The notes under the pieces: model-generated
Database searches by the model: none
What the model saw: the letters and a program-made list of their open reading frames with translations, nothing else
Told to the model about the DNA's origin: nothing
Source of the DNA: Ornithobacterium rhinotracheale
GTDB taxonomy: Bacteria; Bacteroidota; Bacteroidia; Flavobacteriales; Weeksellaceae
DNA length: 64,000 nucleotides
Direction: 5' to 3'
Assembly (NCBI RefSeq): GCF_004088395.1
Contig: NZ_CP035107.1
Span: forward strand, 1,627,001 to 1,691,000
Translations under genes and position numbers: made by a program
Shown: piece by piece, positions 54,373-63,180 of the stretch
Position numbering within the stretch: position 1 is the stretch's first letter
Layout: the number at the start of each line of letters is the position of its first letter

Positions 54373-55617
54373 TTATAATGAACTAATGTAGAACCAGACA
54401 GAGGGGTCTTTCTGGCTCGTGAGCTTCACCATTCCTGGTTTAGCGGGGTCGTTTTGCTCCACAATGTATGGCGAGTTATTTGTAATTTTATTAAGCACAC
54501 TATTGACATAACGTAGGTAAGTGTCAAAATTAATCGCATCACCTTTACCAATATGGATTAAGTTTGGATCATTATCATCGGCTGAAAAATTTAAGCCGTT
54601 GACAGCAAATGGCCCTTGAATATCTTCGGCAAAAGTATGAAAGCCTACATTTTGCCCTAACTTTCCTAAAACATAATACTTCTGCAAAGCATATTTATCA
54701 CCAAATATTATCTTATGAATTAATCCATCTGCATCAATGGCTCCTACAAAGGCATTAGACCTGTTGCTTTCCTCACTTAAATCCAACACCCAACCTTGAG
54801 TCTTAAAGTTGATAGGCGCAACTTTTAGTTTTATTACAATATGCCCGTCTTCGGACTTTAAAGTATTGCTACTTTCATCTAAAATTAAATGAGAATACTC
54901 CTTCCCGTCCACGAGGATAGGCTCATAAAACTGAATGCCCTCTGCTGTGTAAATATAGGAAAACGATATAGGGCTTTTACCTTGCTCATAAGTAAGGGTG
55001 AGGTTTTTTGGGCTACTGGAAGAGGCCACGATAGGGCTCTCACCGATTTTTCCAGCGGAAGGGAAATCCACCTCTCTCAGCTTATTAAGTATTACTTCGA
55101 TTCTGCTTTTTAGGCTTGGGCTTTCCTTTTTAAGTTTAATTAAATTAAGGTAGTTGCCTGTTCTCAGTCCTTTTAAGAAAATAGTGTCTTGGTTTTGTCT
55201 AAGCACGAGGAACTCAAAATCTCCTTTATCTCCCTCAGGCTTACTTTCTGAGGGGCTCGCGTATTGGTGAAGCAGGGAATTGTATTGGCTAAAACTTAAT
55301 ACACTTCCGCTTCGGGTCAAGACTTGATAAGCAGAAGTCTCGTTTTGCGCATCACCTTCTAGGGCTGCGGTAACCTTTCCGTCCTTAAAAGTGAGGAAAT
55401 AATTCACTCCACCATAAATTCTATCTGGGTGAGGGAAATATTGCAACACCCAGCCTTCTTCATTGGCTTCTAATGCAGATTGAATTTCGTTGCGATTTTC
55501 CTCTAATCGTATCGAGGAAGGCTTGTCAAATAAGTCCTCTGTCTCAAGCCCCCCGCACCCTGAAAGGAGTGCCACGGCGGCGAGCGATGCTATTTGCGTG
55601 AATTTATATATTTTCAT
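54373..55617 (-). CDS. DUF4302-family lipoprotein (copy 2)
   Basis: 414 residues: a type II signal peptide with lipobox LLSGCGG (Cys21), then the DUF4302 pattern EGWVLQYFPHPDRIYGGVNY followed by FLTFKDGKV, SVLSFSQYNSLLHQYASPS, KPEGDKGDFEFLVL and LKGLRTGNY. It is a surface or periplasmic lipoprotein usually encoded with SusC/SusD and HExxH metallohydrolase lipoproteins, of unknown function. It is 31 bases after copy 1 and clearly paralogous, with the N-terminal half most conserved. It is the last gene before a strong hairpin. It is intact, although the upstream transporter genes of its locus are destroyed. Confidence 0.85.
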   Translation of the reverse strand: MKIYKFTQIASLAAVALLSGCGGLETEDLFDKPSSIRLEENRNEIQSALEANEEGWVLQYFPHPDRIYGGVNYFLTFKDGKVTAALEGDAQNETSAYQVLTRSGSVLSFSQYNSLLHQYASPSESKPEGDKGDFEFLVLRQNQDTIFLKGLRTGNYLNLIKLKKESPSLKSRIEVILNKLREVDFPSAGKIGESPIVASSSSPKNLTLTYEQGKSPISFSYIYTAEGIQFYEPILVDGKEYSHLILDESSNTLKSEDGHIVIKLKVAPINFKTQGWVLDLSEESNRSNAFVGAIDADGLIHKIIFGDKYALQKYYVLGKLGQNVGFHTFAEDIQGPFAVNGLNFSADDNDPNLIHIGKGDAINFDTYLRYVNSVLNKITNNSPYIVEQNDPAKPGMVKLTSQKDPSVWFYISSL

Positions 55618-55648
55618 TTTTTTGCTGGTTTATTTGTTTAAACAATTG

Positions 55649-56902
55649 TTAATCTTCCACTGGTGGTGGCCCTAGTACAAACCAGAATTCTGGATTCTCC
55701 TTACTCACCAATTTTCTTCGTTCTTCATCAATTTTAGTTACGGTGTATGGTGAGTTTGAAGCAAATTTATTTAGGATTTCATTTAATGATGGAAAATACT
55801 CCCAGTAGCTTCCTTGGCTTTCAGTGTAATAGAAATTGGGTACAAATTCCAGTGCATTTTCATCTCCTATTACGCCTTTGAAAGTAGCATTATAAGTGGC
55901 GCCATACACGGTAAAAGTATTAGCATCTATCACATCAAATCTCATCCCATACATCTTCCCCGTTAAGGTTCCAAAATCATACTGATAATACAGGAATACG
56001 CCTGGGTATTGTGTCAAAATATCTGCCTGAATTTTATTTTGCAGGTCTTTAATTTCCTGACAAGCATTATCTTTTTGAGGGTCTATAACTAGTGACCATC
56101 TCTTAGAAAAATCAATAGGAGCCTGTATTACTCTGAATCCTGCATTTGTTTCGCCTATTGGGCGGTACAGCTTATCTTTGGCATTCCAAACAAATTCTTG
56201 GTAAACATTACCATTAATTGTTATCGGGTCATATAATCTTATTCCATTTTCAGTATAGATAAATCTCTGGCTTAATACTCCATTCTCAGTATCAAAGCTA
56301 ATTTGCTTAGTACTCTTAGAAATCTCACCTTTTAGATTCGTTTCTTCATTAAATATAAGACCATCTAACGAAGTGGCTTTAACTTGGTCGATTTTACTTT
56401 CTAAGGATTGAACATTCTCATTTATCTTCAATAATCTACAATAGTTGCCCGTTCTAAGACCTTTTAAGTTATAGACTCCATTTTCATACGACAATACTAG
56501 GAATTCGAAATCTCCTTGGTCTCCCTCGGGTTTAGCACCTGACGGAACGGCATACTTATGCAACAATTCATTGTATTGATTAAATGTAATTACACTTCCG
56601 CCTCGGCTTATTATTTGATATGAGGACTCTACTTCACCCTGCGTTCCCTCTATGGTCGCAACTACCTTTCCTTCTTTAAATTTTAGAAAATAATTGATTC
56701 CTCCATAAATCTGATTAGGGTGAGGAAAATACTGGAGCAACCATCCTTCTGATGAAGATTCTAGTTCGCTCAAAATATCTAAACGATTCTGCTCTAACCT
56801 CTTCGAAGCAGGCTCTCCGAATAAATCATCATCCTCGAAACCTGCACATCCAGAGAATATCGCAAGAAACAGAAACAGATATTTAAATAATTTTCTCTCC
56901 AT
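55649..56902 (-). CDS. DUF4302-family lipoprotein (copy 1)
   Basis: 417 residues with lipobox FSGCAG (Cys19) and the same DUF4302 blocks as its neighbour: EGWLLQYFPHPNQIYGGINY then FLKFKEGKV, ITFNQYNELLHKYAVPS, KPEGDQGDFEFLVL and LKGLRTGNY. The C-terminal half, which differs more between copies, may set ligand specificity, but that is inference. It follows the metallohydrolase remnant by four bases, consistent with the usual order SusC, SusD, HExxH lipoprotein, DUF4302. It is intact, but promoter supply now depends on the broken susC promoter. Confidence 0.85.
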   Translation of the reverse strand: MERKLFKYLFLFLAIFSGCAGFEDDDLFGEPASKRLEQNRLDILSELESSSEGWLLQYFPHPNQIYGGINYFLKFKEGKVVATIEGTQGEVESSYQIISRGGSVITFNQYNELLHKYAVPSGAKPEGDQGDFEFLVLSYENGVYNLKGLRTGNYCRLLKINENVQSLESKIDQVKATSLDGLIFNEETNLKGEISKSTKQISFDTENGVLSQRFIYTENGIRLYDPITINGNVYQEFVWNAKDKLYRPIGETNAGFRVIQAPIDFSKRWSLVIDPQKDNACQEIKDLQNKIQADILTQYPGVFLYYQYDFGTLTGKMYGMRFDVIDANTFTVYGATYNATFKGVIGDENALEFVPNFYYTESQGSYWEYFPSLNEILNKFASNSPYTVTKIDEERRKLVSKENPEFWFVLGPPPVED

Positions 56903-56906
56903 TACT

Positions 56907-57408
56907 CTATTTCAATTGGTCAATCTCTAATTCTCCGATTTTTGAGGCACGGGTTTGGATTTCATCTCTTAGTGCATTAAGGTCGATTTGCCATTCCTTT
57001 TTCATATAGCTGATAACGATTCCTATTTTTTGCTCTAAGATTTTTTTCCCTGGTTTATCACCATTTGCACCAGCCGCTTTGTCTAGGGTTTGCTTCCACT
57101 TCTCTGGAGAATATGTCAAATAGTGCGCGATGAGCTCCACAAAGTCCTCGTTGGCATCTTTTGAGGAGTAATCTGAGATGAATCCTGCTTCTAGCGACAA
57201 AGGTTTTTGAGCATTTTGGTCGTCTAAGTCTCTTGGATTTCGCCACACATCAGACCACGAATCTGATACATAATCCTTAGCAGAGATTTTCTTAAACTCT
57301 GCTGAGAAATCCTTAGTCTGATGCAGAATGTGCGAAAACTCGTGGTAAATGGTTCTGAAATGTCTGTCATAGAGTTGTTCCACATTAGAGACATTGAGGG
57401 AATTGACA
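56907..57408 (-). pseudogene. C-terminal half of an HExxH zinc metallohydrolase lipoprotein (SusC/D-associated), 5' part deleted
   Basis: The surviving frame carries IYHEFSHILHQ (HExxH zinc site) and the downstream acidic motif EDFVELIAHYLTYSPEKW, matching the substrate-import-associated zinc metallohydrolase lipoprotein family. Family members have a lipobox and roughly 100-150 residues before the HExxH, which are missing. The frame runs upstream into the fused susC remnant without a start; the only in-frame candidate is a GTG for an internal Val at 57381-57383. Reading back from the motif gives ESLPIDVNSLNVSNVEQLY, then the junction. Metal ligands survive, but a functional product is unlikely. 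Confidence 0.85.
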
Positions 57409-58212
57409 TCAATTGGTAAACTCTCCGGTGTAGCTAAATGTGCTCACGCCTGCGCGGCCTTTCTTGGTAGTGATTACAATCACCCCTGCCATCGCTCTCG
57501 CTCCGTAGATTGAGGTTGCGGAACCATCTTTTAATATCTGAAAGCTCTCAATATCATCTGGGTTTAAGCCCGCTACGGCAGAGCTTATCAATGTTTTAGG
57601 GTCTCCGGAAGATAGGTCATCAGCATCTACATCTACGGCGTTTTCCAAAATCACCCCATCTACCACCCAAAGTGGCTTAGAGCTACCATAAATGGAAGTG
57701 GCTCCACGCACTCTAATCTTAGGCGCCGAACCAAATGAGCCAGAGACATTCTGAACGGACACCCCTGCGGAACGCCCTTCCAGCCCTCTACTCACATCTG
57801 GCACCCCTGCCAATTTCACCTCTTCGGCATTGAGCTTATCTGAGGCTCCGGTAAATAAGCGCTTATCTGTGGTGGTGATACCTGTTGTAACGACATCGGC
57901 GAGCTTAACATCTTTATCACCCGAGGACATCTTTACATCTACCTTCTTTGATTTATCGGTAATCGTTTTCGTTACCGTATCAAAGCCGATAAATTCAAAT
58001 TTAAGCTTATCGCCCACTTTTGCAGGGATTTCATAATTCCCTTCACCATCGGTGTACACGCCATTATCGGTACCGTCTACATACACATACGCATCTGACA
58101 ATGGGAAGCCATTGGCATCTGCTACTTTTCCTGTAATTACTTTTTCCTGCGCCAATACATTTACGCACAAGAACAGCGAAAAAATAAAAATCCATAAGTT
58201 TTTACTCCTCAT
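57409..58212 (-). pseudogene. N-terminal fragment of a second SusC/RagA receptor, truncated by deletion
   Basis: 267 codons encode a signal peptide (NVLAQEKVI), a CarboxypepD_reg-like domain (VTGK/ITGKVADANGFPL, about 22-110) and the plug (LEGRSAGVSVQNVSGS, IRVRGATSIYGSS, DGSATSIYGARAMAGVIVIT). The reading ends in FSYTGEFTN and a TGA right at the junction with the metallohydrolase remnant. The whole barrel, about 750 residues, is missing, and so is the partner susD. No slippage can restore it, because the downstream sequence belongs to another gene. The promoter appears intact, so transcription of the DUF4302 genes downstream could still start here. Confidence 0.9.
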
Positions 58213-58241
58213 ATATAAATTTAATAGTGTTTATTGGCGCA

Positions 58242-58282
58242 CAAAAGTAGAAAAGTTTCAATGGAACACGAAGTTTTTAACA
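58242..58282 (-). promoter_or_regulatory. Promoter and upstream element of the truncated susC
   Basis: On the minus strand the -7 box TACTTTTG is at 58242-58249. The plus-strand element GAACACGAAGTTTTTAACA (58264-58282) matches 18 of 19 bases of the one before the intact susC, again 14 bases beyond the -7 box. The remaining 58283-58496 is AT-rich, with nothing else that I can call. Confidence 0.65.
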
Positions 58283-58496
58283 GTTTAAAACTTACATTCC
58301 TTTATCTAAAAACACATAAAATTATTTTTCTTTAAAAATATCACATAAATACCATTAAATCACTATCATTTTCTCAAAAACAATAGGATACCACAGCCAA
58401 TAAAGCTATAATATTATAATTTAAGCATTTAAGTACAATGACATTTTATTTTAAATTCATTTAACATCTTTACTTTTCAATTTAACTAAATTTAAA

Positions 58497-58528
58497 AAGG
58501 GAATTGCACTAAAAAGCACAATTCCCTT
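58497..58528 (-). terminator. Terminator of the DPP11-type peptidase
   Basis: AAGGGAATTG (58497-58506) pairs with CAATTCCCTT (58519-58528). It begins 25 bases after the stop on the minus strand, and T residues follow. Confidence 0.8.
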
Positions 58529-58552
58529 GGTTGTTTTTTCTATAAAATTAGA

Positions 58553-60670
58553 TTATTTCACAATTTTCATCTCTTTAATGAGGCGCTTAGCTCCTGCATA
58601 TTTATCAATCACAAAAAGTACATAGCGCATATCCACCATAATGTTTCGGCAGATAGCGGGGTCGTAATACAAATCGCTCATAGTGCCCTCCCAAACGCGG
58701 TCAAAGTTTAGGCCGATTAAATTCCCGTAAGCATCTAGTGCGGGGCTGCCTGAGTTGCCTCCCGTGGTGTGATTGGTGGCAATGAAATTCACTGGCATTT
58801 TACCATTTTCCCCATAGATGCCATAGTCTTTTTTCTCAAATAATTCAATCAACTTTGGAGAAACATCAAATTCATAATCCCCTGGCACATATTTTTCCAT
58901 CACGCCTTTTAAATAAGTCTGCGGCTTGTACTCCACGGCATCGCGCGGCTCATAGCCCTGCACTTTGCCATAGGTAACGCGTAGGGTGGAATTGGCATCT
59001 GGGAAGAATCTTTTCTCATCCTGCATCAGCTCCAATTGAGCGCCCATATAGGCCTTCATCTTCTCATCGATTTTTTGCTGAATTGCTTGGCGGGGTGCTG
59101 AGGCTTGGGTGTAATAAATCTGCGTAAGCTCGCCCACTTTTTTCACCAAGGCATCTTTTTTCAATTCGTTTAGGAATTGAGCTTGGTCATCTAGCAGGGC
59201 GGTTCCCTCTTTGCCGAGCTTGAATAGAATAGAGTTTTCAATATCCTGTGCTGTGATGGCAAGGCGCTCTGGCGCATAGCTTGTAGGCACGCCCTCGTGG
59301 TAGAGCGCCCACATTTTTAGGGCTACCTCCTCCTCCACTTGCGGATTAAAGTTTTTATAATAGCCTTTAAAATTATCCGTTACTTTATGGTAATACGCCT
59401 CATCTGCATTCATTAAAAGATTATTAGCCGTGAGTGCCATTCTCAGGAGCTGCGAGTTTCTATAAATGGCCTCCGAAAACATATCCGATACCAGATTATA
59501 CTCCGCTATTTCTTGATTTAATTTGCCCAAATCGGCGAGCAGAGTAGGGTATTCATCGCAAGGTTTATTCTTGCTTCGTTTACATTTTTGTTCAATCTTC
59601 TCTTGCAATTTCTTTTCGTAAGCCTTTTTATGCGCCACGGCATTTGATTTTTGAATCCCTTGGGACTCGCCTATCATTTTTTTCCAATAATTGGCAATGC
59701 TGGCATAGGTTGCGGCGTATTGGATTTTCGTTTTAGGGTCGGCTTTCATATACTTATCCATAATCTTCAAGGCATTCTCGCGCACTTTGATTTTAGCGGG
59801 GTTTAGTAGATTAACTACCTGCTCGATGGACGAGGCAGGCAGGTACTCATCCGTAGTCCCTGGGAAGCCGAAGACAAAAGTAAAGTCGCCCTCCTTTATA
59901 CCTTTAATATTTATAGGTAAAAAATGCTTAGGCTTGTACGGCACATTATCCTTGGAATACTCCGCAGGGCGGTTATTCTTATCCGCATAGATTCTAAAAA
60001 TCGAAAAATCCCCCGTATGCCTTGGCCACACCCAGTTATCCGTATCGCTACCAAATTTCCCGATGCTACTCGGCGGCGCCCCCACAAGGCGCACATCTTT
60101 AAAAGTCTCCGTTACGAAGAGGTAATACTTATTCCCCTTATAAAAAGGCATCACCATCACCTCCTGCCACGCCTCACGCGGGTACTCGCTTTCGAGCTTA
60201 TTGATGGCGTTTGCCTTCAAAAGCTCCAACTGCGCTGCGCTCGTTTTCACGGCTAGCGCCTCCTCAATCTGCGGCGTTACATCTTTGATATCGACAATAA
60301 AAGTGGCAGTAAGCCCTGGGTTGGGCAATTCCTCGGCGTTGCTTTTTGCCCAGAATCCATCTTTTAAATAATCGTGTTCTACGCTTGAGTGCGCTTGGAT
60401 TTGTCCGTATCCACAGTGGTGATTGGTGAGCAATAGCCCTTGTGGCGAAATCACCTCGGAGGTACACCCCCCATTAAAGTCCGCCACCGCATCTTTGATA
60501 CTCGCCGCCTTGGGGTTAAAGATATCTTTGGCGCTTATCTTCATTCCCATTTCCTTCATTTCTTTTTCGTTCAGCTCGTTGGGAATCCACATTCCGCCAC
60601 TTTTTTGGGCAAATGCAAATCCTACTACTAGACTTAGTATTAAACTTAATTTAATCTGGATTCTATTCAT
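58553..60670 (-). CDS. S46-family dipeptidyl-peptidase, DPP11 type (Asp/Glu-specific)
   Basis: A periplasmic serine exopeptidase of 705 residues. The signal peptide ends at GFAFAQKSGGM. The chymotrypsin-like double barrel has the catalytic His in LLTNHHCGYG, an Asp region around FGSDTDNWVWPRHTGDFS and the catalytic Ser in TTGGNSGSPALDAYG. Eighteen residues after that Ser is Arg in GLNFDRVWEG. In Porphyromonas DPP11 the equivalent Arg673 (Ser655 + 18) gives Asp/Glu specificity, while DPP7 has Gly there. I therefore call it DPP11-type; this is based on motif position, not assay. It is monocistronic with its own terminator. Confidence 0.92.
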   Translation of the reverse strand: MNRIQIKLSLILSLVVGFAFAQKSGGMWIPNELNEKEMKEMGMKISAKDIFNPKAASIKDAVADFNGGCTSEVISPQGLLLTNHHCGYGQIQAHSSVEHDYLKDGFWAKSNAEELPNPGLTATFIVDIKDVTPQIEEALAVKTSAAQLELLKANAINKLESEYPREAWQEVMVMPFYKGNKYYLFVTETFKDVRLVGAPPSSIGKFGSDTDNWVWPRHTGDFSIFRIYADKNNRPAEYSKDNVPYKPKHFLPINIKGIKEGDFTFVFGFPGTTDEYLPASSIEQVVNLLNPAKIKVRENALKIMDKYMKADPKTKIQYAATYASIANYWKKMIGESQGIQKSNAVAHKKAYEKKLQEKIEQKCKRSKNKPCDEYPTLLADLGKLNQEIAEYNLVSDMFSEAIYRNSQLLRMALTANNLLMNADEAYYHKVTDNFKGYYKNFNPQVEEEVALKMWALYHEGVPTSYAPERLAITAQDIENSILFKLGKEGTALLDDQAQFLNELKKDALVKKVGELTQIYYTQASAPRQAIQQKIDEKMKAYMGAQLELMQDEKRFFPDANSTLRVTYGKVQGYEPRDAVEYKPQTYLKGVMEKYVPGDYEFDVSPKLIELFEKKDYGIYGENGKMPVNFIATNHTTGGNSGSPALDAYGNLIGLNFDRVWEGTMSDLYYDPAICRNIMVDMRYVLFVIDKYAGAKRLIKEMKIVK

Positions 60671-60769
60671 ATTTTTTTCATTTATAAACGATTTATTCTA
60701 TTCTTCTTTAAAAATCCTTTTTCTGAGGCATATTCTTTTTAAACGCTACTAAAAATTGCATTATTACAT

Positions 60770-60832
60770 GCCGTTTTCCTGTCGCCATAGGGCGTTCTTC
60801 TGTTGCCGTGAGCCGTTTTCCTATTTTTTCAT
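60770..60832. repeat. Three degenerate 21-bp tandem units upstream of the DPP11 gene
   Basis: Units at 60770-60790, 60791-60811 and 60812-60832 begin GCCGTTTTCCT, GGCGTTCTTCT and GCCGTTTTCCT and share phase. A weaker fourth (about 60848-60871, with ATTCTTCTGCCGAT) may follow. They sit in the 290-base gap between cysN and the DPP11 gene; the rest of the gap (60671-60960) is AT-rich and holds no gene or terminator that I can support. Confidence 0.6.
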
Positions 60833-60960
60833 AACATTTCGCACCGCCCATTGCAATTCTTCTGCCGATCAGCTCAATTTATTGAAAAACTTGTAACCTC
60901 CACTTTTATCTTTAGCTATATTTAAATTATATGCTATTATTCATATTCTTTCTTTTATTC

Positions 60961-62220
60961 CTAGCAAATCATTCCTGCTGCGACCGTTTCGTTGGTGCTT
61001 TCATCGATTAAAATCAGGCTTCCCGTGATTCGGTTATCGCGGTATTTATCGATGAAGAGGGGCTTGGTGGTTCGGATTTTGACGCGTGCAATGTCATTCA
61101 TCGTTAATTGCTTATCCGTTTCATCGCGGTTCAGGGTATTGACATCTACTTTGTAAAGCACTTCTTTAATCATCGCCTTGACTTCGTGCGTGGTGTGCTT
61201 TAAGTAGTATTTAGCGCGTGGCTGCGCGGTTTTTTGGTTAAACCAGCATAGCACGGCATCTATGTCTTGGGTGCTTTGGGGCTGGTTGTTTTTCTTTACA
61301 ATCATATCGCCACGGCTCACATCTATATCATCTTCTAGCGTAAGTGCTACCGACATGGGCGGATAGGCTTCTTGCAAATCGCCATCGTGGGTGTGGATTG
61401 ATTTCACTTTTGAGGAAAAACCTGATGGCAACACCTCTACCTCATCGCCTACACGCACGATTCCGCTGGCTACTTGCCCGGCATAGCCTCTAAAATCGTG
61501 AAAGGCATCGCTGTGCGGACGAATCACGGTTTGCACTGGGAAACGCATATCGATAAAGTTTTGGTCGCTTGCGATGTGTATGGTTTCTAGCGTATCGAGC
61601 AAAGTGCGCCCTTGATACCAAGGCATTTTATCTGATTTATCTACCACATTGTCGCCATGCAAGGCAGAAATCGGAATGTAGTGCACATCTTTTATCGTCA
61701 TTTTAGACGAAAAATCATCGTATTGTGCAATGACTTTGTTAAAGGCTTCTTCGCTATAATCTACCAAATCCATTTTGTTCACACACACCACCAAGTGCGG
61801 AATTTGCAACAAAGAGGCAATATAAGAGTGGCGTTTGGTCTGCTCAATCACACCATTTCTGGCATCAACCAAAATTATGGCAAGATTGGCAGTAGATGCA
61901 CCCGTAACCATATTTCTGGTGTACTGAATGTGCCCTGGCGTGTCTGCGATGATGAATTTTCTTTTAGGCGTAGAAAAATAGCGATACGCCACATCAATGG
62001 TGATTCCTTGCTCGCGCTCGTCTTTCAGCCCGTCGGTCAATAACGAAAAATCGATTTGCTCCAAACCTTTTTTGCGTGAGCTTGATTCCACTGCATTTAA
62101 TTGATCTTGAAATATAGATTTAGAATCGTATAACAATCGCCCGATGAGTGTACTTTTTCCGTCGTCTACACTCCCTGCGGTTGTAAATCTTAATAATTCT
62201 CTTTCAGTATTATTTGTCAT
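60961..62220 (-). CDS. cysN: Sulfate adenylyltransferase subunit 1 (GTPase)
   Basis: With CysD, this translation-factor-like GTPase drives synthesis of adenosine phosphosulfate from sulfate and ATP. The 419 residues carry G1 TAGSVDDGKSTLIGRL, G2 region DEREQGITIDVAYRYF, G3 ADTPGHIQYTRNM, G4 CVNKMDLVDYS and G5 SALHGDNV, followed by two EF-Tu-like beta barrels. It is a free CysN without fused CysC, and CysC is a separate gene nearby. The order on the minus strand is permease, cysC, cysD, cysN, with a 53-base gap to cysD. Confidence 0.96.
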   Translation of the reverse strand: MTNNTERELLRFTTAGSVDDGKSTLIGRLLYDSKSIFQDQLNAVESSSRKKGLEQIDFSLLTDGLKDEREQGITIDVAYRYFSTPKRKFIIADTPGHIQYTRNMVTGASTANLAIILVDARNGVIEQTKRHSYIASLLQIPHLVVCVNKMDLVDYSEEAFNKVIAQYDDFSSKMTIKDVHYIPISALHGDNVVDKSDKMPWYQGRTLLDTLETIHIASDQNFIDMRFPVQTVIRPHSDAFHDFRGYAGQVASGIVRVGDEVEVLPSGFSSKVKSIHTHDGDLQEAYPPMSVALTLEDDIDVSRGDMIVKKNNQPQSTQDIDAVLCWFNQKTAQPRAKYYLKHTTHEVKAMIKEVLYKVDVNTLNRDETDKQLTMNDIARVKIRTTKPLFIDKYRDNRITGSLILIDESTNETVAAGMIC

Positions 62221-62273
62221 TTTTATTTTAAGCTTTTAATTATGATTGAAGAAATATTTTTTTGGCTAAAAAA

Positions 62274-63176
62274 TTAAAAATATCCTTCTTTTTTGCGATC
62301 CTCCATTGCGGTATCGCTTCGCTTGTCATCGGCGCGGTTGCCTCTTTCTGTGCTGCGAGTAGTTGCCACTTCGTTTACAATTTTCTGTAAAGTATCAGCA
62401 TCAGACTCGATTCCTCCTGTAATAGTGATGTCGCCAAGTGTTCTAAAGCGCACTTGCTTTTTCACGATTTCCTCGCCTTCTCTTAATTGTAAAAATTCTG
62501 AATTGGGAATCCAAGAATTGTTTCGCCAAACGACTTCGCGCTCGTGCGCAAAATACATAGAGGGCAGGGGAATGTTCTCCTCCAAAATGTAATTCCAAAT
62601 ATCCATCTCCGTCCAATTGGAAATGGGAAATACTCGAAAATGCTCGCCCATATTCTTTTTACCATTAAATAAATGCCACAATTCTGGTCGCTGATTTTTG
62701 GGGTCCCATTGTCCAAAATCATCTCGGTGCGAGAAAAATCTTTCTTTGGCTCTGGCCTTTTCCTCATCGCGGCGGCCACCGCCCATGCAGGCATCAAACT
62801 GGTATTCTTCTATCGTGTCGAGCAAAGTGGTGGTTTGCAATTTATTTCTACTAGCATTAATGCCCGTCTCCTCCTGCACGCGCCCCTCATCAATCGACTT
62901 CTGCACAGAGCCCACAATGAGCTGCACGCCAAGCTCCTTGACTAAATTATCGCGGTACTCTATCGCCTCAGGGAAATTATGCCCCGTATCAATATGCACT
63001 AGCGGAAAGGGGATTTTGGCAGGCGAAAAGGCTTTTTTGGCTAAATGCGTCATCACAATGCTGTCTTTTCCGCCCGAAAAGAGAATGGCAGGATTATCAA
63101 ATTGCGCAAAAACCTCTCGAATTACAAATATGGATTCTGCTTCTAATTGCTTTAAATAGGATAGTTTATAGCCCAT
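62274..63176 (-). CDS. cysD: Sulfate adenylyltransferase subunit 2
   Basis: The catalytic ATP-sulfurylase half. The 300-residue PP-loop enzyme has ILFSGGKDSIVMTHLA (PP-loop), PFPLVHIDTGHNFPEAIEYRD, DACMGGGRRDEEKARAKER with the catalytic Arg cluster, FPISNWTEMDIW and the C-terminal RTLGDITITGGIESDADTL. The length is normal. It starts four bases after the cysC stop. With cysC it provides PAPS, either for sulfate assimilation or for sulfation; no cysH or sulfotransferase is in the window to decide. Confidence 0.97.
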   Translation of the reverse strand: MGYKLSYLKQLEAESIFVIREVFAQFDNPAILFSGGKDSIVMTHLAKKAFSPAKIPFPLVHIDTGHNFPEAIEYRDNLVKELGVQLIVGSVQKSIDEGRVQEETGINASRNKLQTTTLLDTIEEYQFDACMGGGRRDEEKARAKERFFSHRDDFGQWDPKNQRPELWHLFNGKKNMGEHFRVFPISNWTEMDIWNYILEENIPLPSMYFAHEREVVWRNNSWIPNSEFLQLREGEEIVKKQVRFRTLGDITITGGIESDADTLQKIVNEVATTRSTERGNRADDKRSDTAMEDRKKEGYF

Positions 63177-63180
63177 AATC

